A DNA stretch of 64,000 bases from Sordariomycetes sp. S80-01Y (lineage: Eukaryota > Ascomycota > Sordariomycetes), in the NCBI GenBank assembly GCA_037042185.1, contig JAXQJY010000019.1, forward strand, positions 62,001 through 126,000, written 5' to 3'. A program made the translations under genes and the position numbers. Below, piece by piece: positions 43,449 through 53,234 of this stretch. The notes below the pieces were generated by a model, which ran no database searches, was not told where the DNA came from, and saw only the letters and a program-made list of their open reading frames with translations. How positions within the stretch are numbered: the first letter of the stretch is position 1; every line of letters begins with the position of its first letter.

Positions 43449-44137
43449 AACTATTCAAACCTAGACTTGGGATTTCATTGGCGTCAAAGAGGCTTAATTC
43501 ATTGCTTTCACCTCGAACCACGGCTGCGTCCCATCGACCGTGACTTTGCTGTGTATGATCTTTGGCTGTACCACTTGGACAAACCGCTCACGGGCAATCC
43601 GTCCATCATGCTTCAGACATCTGCCATCGTCTGCGAAGCACGAGACTATGTAACGCACACGAGAGATCGATTGTAAGTATTTTCTTCAATTGCTGGGCTC
43701 GGGCCCGGGTGAGATCGACAATGTCTCGAAATTTCAGACAATTTTCATCATCGATTTTCCAATGCCCTCACCTCATTCGCCCATTCCGCGTGGTGCCTTT
43801 TACCCGTCGTTATCAGCGGAGCCCCGGGCCCCGTTTTGAGGCCATCGCACCATCCAGATGGGATCTAAGGGTCCAGATCTGGCGGGACCCTGGAATTGTT
43901 AAGATTCAGCAACACGTGCCCGCTTAACTGGTAACAGCTGCCGTACTTTGCCATCTGGCCACCGCCCAATGAAGGGCCGGTGCGGGAAAGGAATGGGACT
44001 GAGAGCAGAAAGGGAGGTCTAGACCCGACTTTGTTGGGTTAGTCAATGGAGTCTCCTTTTTCTCGAATTCCGTTACTTTTTGCTCATTTTCATTTACTTC
44101 ATCGAACGTGTCTGTCACCCAAAGCAATCTATTGACC
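43449..44137. other. gene-free stretch (689 bp)
   Basis: 3' flank of the acyltransferase gene and promoter of the SET gene. No gene seen. Confidence 0.6.
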
Positions 44138-45250
44138 ATGAAGACGCAGCAGGTTGTGGCGCCTCCGAGGCCCCTGAAGACGGCTAAGCCCTTGACAGCA
44201 GCCCTCAACCCTCAAGATGCCGACTTTCTCGCTCACCCTCACTTGACACCCGCAGTCGATCCCCTCAAAGGCAGGCTTCTTCGCGCCTCGGCGACGATAC
44301 GCGTTGGGACGGTCCTGCTCAGAGACTCACCCTACGCCATCGTCCCGCTACCTACCCAGGGCTCGCTGATCTGCAGCAACTTGGCATGCTCGCGAAGGGT
44401 AGCGGGGAATTGCGCGAGGATGGTACACTGTCCGAGAGCTTGCGCCGAGGACGTCGTCTGGTGCGGCTTGAACTGTCGGAACGCGGATCTGAAGAGACAT
44501 GAGTACGAGTGTCAGTGGCTCAAAACACAGGGGCAGGTTTGTCGAGCGCAAGAGTCGCAGTACGACTTCGTTACGTTATGGCACGTCGTACGACTCCTCG
44601 CCGGATGGAGCCTGGAGCTCCAGAAGCCCAATCTCAGTTGCAAGGCCAACCGAGACAGACGGTTCAAGTGGAATTGGGAGTCGGTGCTCACGTGCTGCGA
44701 CTACCTCGACTCCTGGCCAGAAGATCAACTCAAACATTGGAGGCGACTGGCTGAGACGTATATGATGGATAAAAAGCTGCTACCGTGCCCGTTGAATCTT
44801 GAAGCGATGATGTCTTTGATATGCAAGGAAGAGACCAACACTTTTGGCCTGTACCCCAACGTCACTGGGCTGATGCAGGGGGCGCAGGCTAGAGGCGAGT
44901 CTTACGGGCTGAGTTTATATCCCAGGGCGGCACAGTTCAACCATTCTTGTCGGCCGAACGTGAGTGGCCGTCACGCACGTAGCAATAGCGGTTCAATACT
45001 GACAGTTGACTAGGTATGCCACAAGCCGGATGAGAGTAATCGCATGGTCTACACAGCGGCGAGAGACATACAAAAGGGCGAGGAATGCACAATCACGTAC
45101 TTCGACTTGACGGCACACGAGAGTCTCGAGTGCCGCCAGTCCCACGTACAGACGCACTTCCGGTTCAAATGCACCTGTGAGAGATGTGTCAACGATGAAG
45201 CTGAGGAGAATCTGGCTGAAATGGACTTGTTGCCGTTTGGCGAAATATGA
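44138..45250 (+). CDS. SET-domain protein with MYND-like zinc finger (SMYD group)
   Basis: Two exons (44138-44959 and 45014-45250; 54-nt intron GTGAGT...CTAG, phase 0) give 352 aa. The SET part begins at GRLLRASATIRVGTVLLRDSP; a zinc-binding insert with MYND-like Cys/His spacing follows (CSNLACSRR, HCPRACAEDVVWCGLNCRNA, HEYEC; about 79-125). The SET core motif FNHSCRPN ends exon 1, and exon 2 gives GEECTITYFDL and the post-SET cysteines FKCTCERC. This order is that of SMYD-type protein lysine methyltransferases. Targets are unknown; it could act in cytosol or nucleus. The intron sits exactly between NHSCxPN and the next strand. It converges on the secreted-protein gene, 146 nt between stops. 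Confidence 0.9.
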
Positions 45251-45396
45251 GACACGAGCTACAACGAGATCATGAAATGAGTCATCTATTCCGTAGTGAA
45301 GTATCTCTAAAGAATAAGTCAAGCAACGAACGCCGGAACTCCACCTCAGACCAGATATTCCGAAATGCATTGGTTACGAGAGCTGGACAGATGTTT

Positions 45397-46019
45397 CTAG
45401 ATGAGCCTGCCAGAAAGATGGACAGCCATGTCGCCGTTTCCCCAAGCATAGCTGGACCCCTGAACGGTGTTGTCCGGGTTCCAGCACTCGTCCATGATCC
45501 CACCCAATGCCTGCGCAACGTGCTGGCAGTGAGACGTCGTGCCGCCTATCGTGTTGGTAACTCCAACGACCTGCGCGAGGCCGTGCGTGCACAGGTTGGT
45601 CGCGCCGCCGTAAGCGACGTGGCAGGGCTCGGATCCCCGTGCGGCGAGCTGGTCGATGCAGACGATAGCATCCGCAACCTGCCACTCGTCAGAAATGCCC
45701 GCGGTGGTTCTTGTCTGAGCTGAGCAGACCTGGGGAAAATACTTACGGATGCCACCTCCTTTTCGTTGCAGCTTACGTCGCGCTTGAAGAGGACGTCGGG
45801 GTGGGTTGACGCTTCGGAGCGCTTATGGTGGCTCTTCTGCGCGGCCTTGTAGGCATCCTCTGCGGACATGTGCTCGGCTTCGGGGCTGGCGACGATCTCG
45901 TCGATCCAGGCTTTGAAGGAAAAGGCATCGTCGCGGGCTTCAAGACTGGAGGCTTGGGGAGCAGGGGCCGCGGCGGTGAGAGCTGCGAGGCCGAGGAGAG
46001 TCGTCGTGAACTTGACCAT
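45397..46019 (-). CDS. secreted cysteine-rich protein with Kex2-type pro-region (184 aa)
   Basis: Two exons (45747-46019 and 45397-45678; 68-nt intron GTAAGT...GCAG, phase 0). A signal peptide (MVKFTTTLLGLAALTAAA) and a pro-region ending in dibasic KR pairs at 66-67 and 79-80 precede a mature part that starts DVSCNEKEV. Six Cys at 84, 98, 110, 121, 142 and 156 lie in a Gly/Ala-rich domain (VADAIVCIDQLAARG, CTHGLAQVVGVTNT, AWGNGDMAVHLSG). An alternative acceptor 36 nt upstream would leave an intron of only 32 nt, so it was rejected. The layout suits an extracellular, proteolytically matured protein such as an effector or killer-type protein; I cannot name the family. Confidence 0.8.
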
Positions 46020-47339
46020 CTTGGATGTTTTTTAGGGATATGCGCTTTTGAAGAGAGGTAGTAGTTGATATGGAAGGGGTTGCAAGAGGGATATCTGCTG
46101 ATTATCGGGTATTGAACTGATGATTCCAAGTTGTAAGCTGGAAGACCTTCCTTACTCTTTATACCCATCCTGCTCACTCTTCTACAAAGCTATGCCCATC
46201 TTCCAGCGTTGTTCCACCACGGTCGCAGCCGCCAGCCCCATCTAAGCGCTTCTACGCTCAAAATAGACGCAGGTAGGACCCGGTCTTCTCGAGCCGGCCA
46301 AGCCTCCAGATGAAGCCATCGTGAGCCTGCTCGCGCGACCGCACTGCCCTGCTTCGTTACCCACTCCCCGCCAATATGTAAGGCTGACCCAATTTGCGGA
46401 ACGTAGGAAGCGGAGTCTTCCGGATCTTCAATTGGACAGTGTCAAAGCTGTCAGCAAGTTGCTCGGGACCATTGGACCACATCAGCAGAGCTCCCCTGGC
46501 CCTTGCACGATGCCCCATCTTGGAGCCCAATCCTTCAGGACTGCGCTGACAATGGCACGTCAAAATGCAGGGTATTGTGCAATGCGCATATTTGACAGCA
46601 AGTTCGAGCTCGATCTCCATCTTGCGCGTCTGAAATGCATCGTGCGCGAAGTACGGTGGGCTCGGGCATCGGGAACCCATTCCAAAGCCCGCCATGTGAA
46701 CGCAGAGAGCTGCTCCGCCCTGCATCGAAGCATGGGGGCCAGGGGCTGCATCGACGTTGACCGCTAGGCGACTAGATCCTATTTCCTTGGCCGGGGCTCG
46801 TTGACAGACCCTGATAGTCAAGCGGGATTCCCAAAATAGGCACTTTAGTCAGGCGGTGCTTTCCTTGGTCTCACCTCAGGTCTCAGGGCTTGAGGACTGG
46901 TATTGCGAGCGGAGGATTGGCGTCTATGCCAAGGCGCGTGTCTTGCTCTAGGGCATGTATCTGGAAGTTCACGTCTACGAAGCAGCTCTACGATCTGGAC
47001 GCCAACATCCCCCGGCTGAACGTTGAAACGAGCAAATCGAAATCAGACTGTGTCCCGACGTCTGTCCAAACACGGTGAGCCTGGTCTACAAACTCACGGA
47101 ACAAAGGACCACCAGTGAGGGTTGCTTAGTGTATTAAAAGGTATGGTATGGTCATAGCCTACGTATGGAACACGAAAGGAATCAATCTGGCGGCCGTGAT
47201 CCCTCAATGCTTCGTCGAGCGACGCCGTAGCCTCCTATACACAAATTTACAAAGCCCTGTTCTACAAATCTTGACCAAACCTGGCCGTGACATCCAACTC
47301 CTTTGCAAGATTATACATCGCACTCCACGGGCTCATTGT
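46020..47339. other. gene-free stretch (1,320 bp)
   Basis: Promoter of the 184-aa secreted-protein gene on the left, 3' flank of the Asp/Asn-rich surface-protein gene on the right. Frames on both strands are unsupported. Confidence 0.6.
46157..46163 (-). promoter_or_regulatory. TATA box of the 184-aa secreted protein
   Basis: TATAAAG on the minus strand, about 140 nt upstream of the ATG at 46019. Confidence 0.5.
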
Positions 47340-47894
47340 CTAGATGCCAAAGACGCCAGCAGACAGAAGCATGGCGCTGACGACCACGCCGAAAACAGTG
47401 ACACCGCTGTGAGGGGTGAGACCTCCGGCAGCGTTGTCACCATCATCGGAGTCGTTGCTGCTGTCGTCGTTGTTGTCATCAGAGTCGTTGTCATTCGAGT
47501 CGTTGTTGTCGTTGTTGTCATCGCCGTCGTCGTCGCTGTTGGCGATGGAGCTGGCGGTAGCGCTGGCAATGGGTTCGCCATCGCCGGTGGCAGAGGCAGT
47601 CTCGTTGCCACGGCAGAAGACGTCGGTCCAGCCAGCGCCAGCATCGAACAGACACTGGGTCAGGTCGCCGACGGTCTGGTCCTCGGCGGCGCAGTAGAGG
47701 CCGCAGTCATCGTAGTAGGAGTAGATCTCGGCACCCTTGCAGCAGGACTTGAGGTAGTCGATGTTGTCGTCGGAGTAGGGCATGGCGCAGACGGCGTCAC
47801 GCGCGGGCGTGTCGTAGAGGTTGTGGCACATGGTTGGCGAGGGACGAGCCGAGGTGGCCGTGGTGGCAATGGTGGTCTCGACGGTGGTGGACAT
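47340..47894 (-). CDS. cysteine-rich surface-type protein with Asp/Asn-rich stalk and C-terminal hydrophobic tail (184 aa)
   Basis: One exon. After a Thr/Ser-rich start (MSTTVETTIATTATSARPSP) comes a Cys-rich domain with eight Cys (MCHNLYDTPARDAVCAMP, KSCCKGAEIYSYYDDCGLYC, LTQCLFDAG, VFCRGN). Then a low-complexity stretch of Asp, Asn and Ser (about residues 122-153) and a C-terminal hydrophobic helix (VTVFGVVVSAMLLSAGVFG). The tail looks like a GPI signal or a tail anchor, and the stalk like a wall-protein linker, but no N-terminal signal peptide is visible from the ATG at 47894; a missed 5' exon would resolve this. Proteins with this Cys pattern occur as hypothetical proteins in related fungi, as far as I recall. 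Function unknown. Confidence 0.75.
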   Translation of the reverse strand: MSTTVETTIATTATSARPSPTMCHNLYDTPARDAVCAMPYSDDNIDYLKSCCKGAEIYSYYDDCGLYCAAEDQTVGDLTQCLFDAGAGWTDVFCRGNETASATGDGEPIASATASSIANSDDDGDDNNDNNDSNDNDSDDNNDDSSNDSDDGDNAAGGLTPHSGVTVFGVVVSAMLLSAGVFGI

Positions 47895-48327
47895 TTTGGC
47901 GGCGGTTCTGGTGCTTCAAGCGATTGTTTCGGTGCAAGTAACGACTGTGGTACTAAACGAGGCTGATGGTGATCCAAAGGTGCACGCTGGGTATCTGTAT
48001 CTGCGGAGGAAGAAAAGTTCAGAGCTCTTTGCTGACGGGCGGAATATGCATAAATATCAGCTAACGGTTTCCATGGGAAACACGTCATGGTCCAGTCCAG
48101 GTGGGCTGCTTGGCCATTTTTAGCCCAAGCTCCTCCTCCTGGTCTCCATCAATTACGATCTTCGTGTTTGTGTAAGTGGATAATTCTCCTCGTATTTTCC
48201 CTGCATAGCCTCGCGCCGAGATTGGCTCAGCAACCAGCCACATCAGCACCGGAGGACTTCCCTGCTTTTCGGGGTTTCAGCTTCAAACGCTTCGTTCCTT
48301 GTTCTGCAGTCAATGTGAAGCTATTTA
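47895..48327. other. gene-free stretch (433 bp)
   Basis: Promoter of the surface-type protein (an AT-rich patch at about 48045-48060) and 3' flank of the large Zn2Cys6 gene. Confidence 0.55.
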
Positions 48328-50890
48328 TTACAATGGCGTCGCCAGCTCTGAAAAGTCCAAGACATCGAGACCCGTCAATCCCATCAGGAAGTTCTGGTCC
48401 GGATCGTCGTACAGCGTCGCCGACAGCCCATCATCCGTCCCGAACACGTCGAATGCAGAACCGGACCCTATGCCGGTAAATGGATTGGCCTGTGCTTCGC
48501 TTGGCGGGTTCATTGGGTCTTCAACCCCAACCGCTGGATCCCACGACGAGGACGCTTCCCTTTGAGCAGTGACTGCCGGTGTAAGCGGTGGTTGCATCGG
48601 CTCCGCATTCGACAGGTGAACCGGTAGCTCGGTTTGCGTCTGCGGAGCCACGGCCACTGGTGGTGTCGTGTTGCCACTGCGGGATGGTCGGTCGGTCGTT
48701 CGAGAAAGCCATTGAGCCCACCGCGTGTATTCCAGGGCGGCAGTTGCTGCGTTCTGCTCGGCTCCGAACGACGACCCCCGGCTGGCTTCGTTGCGACGCA
48801 GCTTTGAGACAGCCTCATCCGCGATGGACTGCAGCGCCTCGACAAACCTGACGCCGACCTTTGCCGTCATGTTGCCAGTCGCCATCTTGCGGAGACAGTC
48901 GAGCCCAAAGCTAACCCTAGCCTCGTAGCCTGAGTCTCTCTCCAGAATCCCGGCGAGGAGCGTGACAATGGTCGCGATGCTGCAGCCTTGAAAGTCGGTG
49001 AAGGAAAACCGTACAATGTTGCCCGTGCTGGTCAACATTTCGAAGAGCCGCAGGATCTTGGTGGCGGCCTTGATGCAGGACGTTGATAGGTCGCGAACGG
49101 CTGGCTCGGTTTGCACTTCGGGCTCGTGGCCGAGATACTGACGAAGATGGGCGCGGATGACCGTCACCACTGAGACCTTGCCCATCGCTATCCATGCGTA
49201 GTAGTAGTTGAGGTAGATGTGGAGGGTGACCCGGTAATCAGAGTCCCGAGGATGAATATTGGCAAGGCTCATCTTGGGGGGCAGAGAGCGCTTCCATTCT
49301 TTCAGGCTGGCTTCGACGCGCTCTACGGCAACGGTGCTGATGCGGGCGCCTTGACCCCTGTGGCAGACTATGTTAGCCTCAGTCAGTTGTGTGCATGCTT
49401 GGTTACTCACCCTATGTCGGCTACACGGTCCAGAATCTTGGTCAGTCGAGCCAGCGCAAGCTGATGCTGGAGGTTGTCGAAGACTTGCTGCTGGTCCATC
49501 TCCGGCAAGGGCGCGGGCAATGGAAGGGTCACATTGTCAATATCCACTGCCCTTGACCGGTTGAGTTTGATGGCTGTGACCCTGAGCCAAGTCAGCTTGT
49601 GGTTCGATAGGAGGCCGCCGGAGCGAAGTTGAAGCGACTTACCTCTCTAGCGAGTAGACAGACCACCACAGCCGCCGTCGCCCCTCCCGCTCTTGCTCAT
49701 CAATGGTGCCGTCATCGTTGTTGAGGTGCAGATCAAAAGCCAAAGCCTTCCGCAGTGCCAGTCCCAAGTAGATATACGAGGACCCGACTGCGCTCGTGGG
49801 CATGAGATACACTCCCATGATAAACGGTACCTGTATTGATCTGACGCAAGGCCGTTCAATGATGTCGGGCACGAGTGTTTTGAGCTGATCATGAAATATC
49901 CTGCCAGGATCATGGTCGTCCACGGTGGGCGTCAAGCTCGTTGCCGGCCCTTCGGGCTTGATCAGCGGAGTCCACTGACTGCCGAGGGCGAAAGCCGCCA
50001 GGGCCAGGCCGACGAACCCTGAGTCAGCACGCAACGGTGACTGCGCATCCGTGTAAAACTCGTCAATGTCTCTGAGGAGTCGAGCCTGGTCAAAATAGAA
50101 GAAGGCGTCCGTCCCGTACCGGATGCAGACCGAAAGCAAGAAGTCGGCAACAGGACGCGGAGGGAACGTGTCGATGGCTTTGCGCAGACGCTGGTACTCA
50201 GCTGGCATGAGCGTCCTGGGGCCCGTGATATGCTGCAAATCATCAGCGTCTACATCTTGGCTGGGTTGGTGAAGCCGCACGTACCGCTTGCATGGCCATC
50301 ATGTCGTGGGCTTCGGGCGTGTTCTGGAGGTCGAGGGAGAAGGCCTCGCGCAGTCTCGACAGGAACCGAGGCCACATTATCCTGTCAGCCTGATCTAGAA
50401 CTCGTGAGCTTTCTTCCTCGAGCTTCTGCGCATGTTACGGTGCATACGGCTATTGATGGTAATGTTGTCGTCTGGTCCATTCCCTGGCGTCGTTCCCATC
50501 TGTGTCGCATTGCTTGCTACACCTGGTGACGGGTCATCGCCTTCGGCAGAGCTTAGATCCTTCTCGAACTGGCATGATAAAGCGCTTTTGAGACATCTCT
50601 CGCATGCTCCAGGGGTCGCCTCGATACACTTGCTCTTGCGCGCCTTGCACCGGTCGCATCTATATCTTAGCGTCAGGATGGACCATCCGTGAGAGGTTTG
50701 GACATCGCATCACTTACGCTCGGGGCGCGCGCTTCCTCTTGTCATCCGCGACACGTCTACGGCGACGTCGGCGCGCCAACGCCGACTCGTTCATCACATT
50801 GAGACTGTCGTGAATTTGCGGGCTGTTGGAGGGTGACGGGGTTGAAGGAACGAAATTCGGCGGAAGGGCTGAATTGGAGATAGTGTCCAT
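48328..50890 (-). CDS. Zn(II)2Cys6 transcription factor, fungal_trans family (747 aa)
   Basis: Six exons (50718-50890, 50521-50659, 50285-50425, 49643-50232, 49411-49581, 48328-49357; introns about 52-95 nt) keep one frame throughout. A basic run (RRRRRRRVADDKRKR) precedes the zinc cluster with Cys at 59, 62, 69, 77, 80, 87 (CDRCKARKSKC...CERCLKSALSC). The middle homology region includes DFLLSVCIRYGTDAFFYFD, GLALAAFALGSQW, GSSYIYLGLALRKALAFDLH and RRRLWWSVYSLERV across a splice, the classic fungal_trans signature. The C-terminus is Pro/Thr/Gln-rich and ends with an acidic-hydrophobic part (GLDVLDFSELATPL), a likely activation domain. It lies next to the amidohydrolase-MFS pair, which it may control. 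An in-frame ATG at 50956 would add 22 residues. Confidence 0.9.
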
Positions 50891-51377
50891 GAGAAAGGGT
50901 CCATTGCATTGCGGGGCGTGGAGCCGAACGACATTACTCGTGTAAGCGGCTGACAAAATGTATTGCTCAAGTCAATAATACAGCGACTCGTACGACCAAT
51001 GAATATGTGAGACCGTCTGGGGAGTAGCGTTTCCCCATACGAGCCTTGCGAACCTTCTAGGTGGTGCCTTGAAATGCTGGCCACATGCTGCTCCCTACCC
51101 TCCGCTTTCTCGGACTCCGACCCGGCGACATTCGGATAATGCACAGGTCCTCTGATTCCCTCCTGGAGAGACCGATATCATTTGAGTCTATCACATGCTT
51201 ATCAGTTGTTCTCGACCTTGGTCTTGAGGCTGCGTGAGGTCTCATAGCGCCATAGCGCTCTAGGCTGCTGAAGCTAGAACCATGCATGATATCGTTGAAG
51301 AAACGCTGTAAGGCAAGGATTGAGAAAGACACATTTTTCCATACGCTATGAATTTTAATTTCCTTCTACAATGCAGT
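50891..51377. other. gene-free stretch (487 bp)
   Basis: Promoter of the Zn2Cys6 gene and 3' flank of the amidohydrolase gene. Nothing else seen. Confidence 0.6.
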
Positions 51378-52712
51378 CTAGCTGTTGCCGGCAGCCTGTA
51401 CCCTGACTGGAACCTCAGCGTCCTCCTGGATCCCATCCCATCTACTCTTGTAAACTCTGCCCTCCTTCAGCACCGCTAGAAGGTTCTTCTCTGGCTCATC
51501 GAAGATCGTCACATCTTCAAGGGGATTCCTTTCCAACAAGAGCAAGTCTGCAATAAACCCATCCTTAATCTGGCCCAGCGAGTCCTCGTGCTTCATCATC
51601 TTCGCGGGGTTGATGGTGGCACTCTTGAGGATCTCCGGAGAGGTAAGGGCCTGGGCCCTCAAGGCAAACTCGTGCGTTTGTGCCGAGCCAAGGGGACCGA
51701 GAAGGTCGCTGCCGTAGCACATTGTCACACCAGCTTTCGAGGCGGTCTTCAATGCCTCGAGCCCGGACTTGAAGACGACTTCGTTCTTGGACTGAGACTC
51801 CACCGGCAGATATCCCTTCCACCTCTCTGAAGCCATCTGGTTGTACGTGATGAGAGTAGGGGTCAAGTACACTCCCTTCTCGGCCATGAGCTTGGCAGTC
51901 TCGTCGTCGACGAAGTTGCCGTGCTCAATGCCCTTGACACCGTTGTCGATGCAGTGACGGATGGCCTTGACCGTGTACGCGTGAGCTGTGACGAAGGTGC
52001 AGGCGTTCTCGGCACACTCGACCATGGCCTGAATCTCCGCCTTGGTAAATTGCAGGTGCTCCAACGCGTCCGTTGGCGTTGAGACGCCGCCAGAGCCCAT
52101 GATCTTAATAAAGTCCGCTCCTGAGCGGATCTCCTCCCGCACTGCAGTCATACACTCGGGTACACCGTTGCACAGCCGTCCGAGGCCATTTGTGTGTCCA
52201 CCACAGCATTCCAGGCTGTCGTCATGGGGGCTGCGAATGTCGCCGTGGCCACCAGCCTGTGACAGAGCGTGGCCGGCGATGAAGACGCGGGGTCCTGGGA
52301 AAACCCCCTCCGAAATGGCTTCCTTCAGAGCAAGTTGAGCGCCTCCGCAGTCACGGACACTGGTGAAGCCGCGATGCAGCATCTGCGCGGCGACGTACGG
52401 CTGGCGGAGAAGTGAGACATCGCGGTGGTTGCCGAATGCCTTGGAGAGGTCGCTGAAGCCGGGAACCGCGCAGAAGTGAATGTGCGCGTCGAAGAGACCA
52501 GGACAGATGTATTTGCCCTTGCAGTCCACAACAGTGTACCCTGAAGGGGTTGTTGAAGACGTCGAAACTGATTCAATCTTGCCGTTACTGACGATGACGG
52601 TTGCATTCTCAATGATCTTTGATTCGACCACGTCGACAACGTTGGCGTTGATGAATGCACGATTTGTAGGGGCTTCACGAAGCCACGGCCTGATATCTTG
52701 ACCTTGAACCAT
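51378..52712 (-). CDS. ochratoxinase-like amidohydrolase
   Basis: One exon, 444 aa from the ATG at 52712 (an in-frame ATG at 52787 would add 25 unsupported residues). The binuclear-metal site of the amidohydrolase group is complete: H77 and H79 in LFDAHIHF, the carbamylated-Lys candidate K203 in ADFIKIMGSGGV, H244 in VTAHAYT, H264 in GIEHGNF, and D336 in CYGSDLLG. The Lys-His-His spacing (41 and 20) is that of ochratoxinase and related prolidase/imidazolonepropionase-like enzymes, which cut amide bonds of N-acyl amino acids. No signal peptide, so cytosolic. It is divergent from an ACS-type MFS transporter with 522 nt between starts. The natural substrate is not known; ochratoxin hydrolysis would be a side activity at most until tested. 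Confidence 0.9.
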   Translation of the reverse strand: MVQGQDIRPWLREAPTNRAFINANVVDVVESKIIENATVIVSNGKIESVSTSSTTPSGYTVVDCKGKYICPGLFDAHIHFCAVPGFSDLSKAFGNHRDVSLLRQPYVAAQMLHRGFTSVRDCGGAQLALKEAISEGVFPGPRVFIAGHALSQAGGHGDIRSPHDDSLECCGGHTNGLGRLCNGVPECMTAVREEIRSGADFIKIMGSGGVSTPTDALEHLQFTKAEIQAMVECAENACTFVTAHAYTVKAIRHCIDNGVKGIEHGNFVDDETAKLMAEKGVYLTPTLITYNQMASERWKGYLPVESQSKNEVVFKSGLEALKTASKAGVTMCYGSDLLGPLGSAQTHEFALRAQALTSPEILKSATINPAKMMKHEDSLGQIKDGFIADLLLLERNPLEDVTIFDEPEKNLLAVLKEGRVYKSRWDGIQEDAEVPVRVQAAGNS

Positions 52713-53234
52713 TGCGGCGACGTTTCGATAAGTGATAGTATCCAAATGAAAGTGGTGAGGAGATGGACTCAGAAGCAACCCATACAAGCCATGCTTATCA
52801 ACTACTGCGCGTCCCTTTTAAGCACAAGACCAGGATCCCAATGCAACAATCATTTCATGGCAAGGCCAACATCGAATTACATTCGAGGTCAACCCCCTCG
52901 CCGTCGGATCGTCGCCCGCTGCGGCCTCGATAGTGTCGGGAATGTGGCCTCGGAATGACAGGCTGCCGACCCTCATCGTCGGCAATCTGCCTACCGACGC
53001 TCGGCTGTCTGTCCCTTGACTCGCACCAGGGGTCCACCTCGATATCAGACCCAGGTGCCGACGCAAGGACCCTTCGCTTTATCTGTCGCCCATGATTATT
53101 TCGCATTAGACTGCAGGAATCTGGGGAACTCCACGTGGAGTTCTTAAATATGGCCTCGTCGTCGCGTGTTGGCTGACCCTTCTCCTGCCACCAACCGCTA
53201 CGCCTCTGCTCTGCTTCGTTGCAATTTTCCAAAG
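52713..53234. promoter_or_regulatory. bidirectional promoter of amidohydrolase and MFS transporter (522 bp)
   Basis: The two coding starts face away from each other across this interval, with no other gene between, so both promoters lie here. Direct-inverted CGG-type sites for a Zn2Cys6 factor may exist (CGG/CCG triplets are frequent, e.g. near 52905-52975), but I cannot pick a true site by eye. Confidence 0.6.

Noticed and set aside
45374-45685. 103-codon frame within the 184-aa secreted-protein gene
   Set aside because: Different frame of the proposed second exon; the chosen frame keeps Cys spacing and phase with exon 1.
45678-45746. Alternative acceptor giving a 32-nt intron in the 184-aa secreted-protein gene
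   Set aside because: It stays in frame, but 32 nt is shorter than any other intron in this window (about 45-109 nt).
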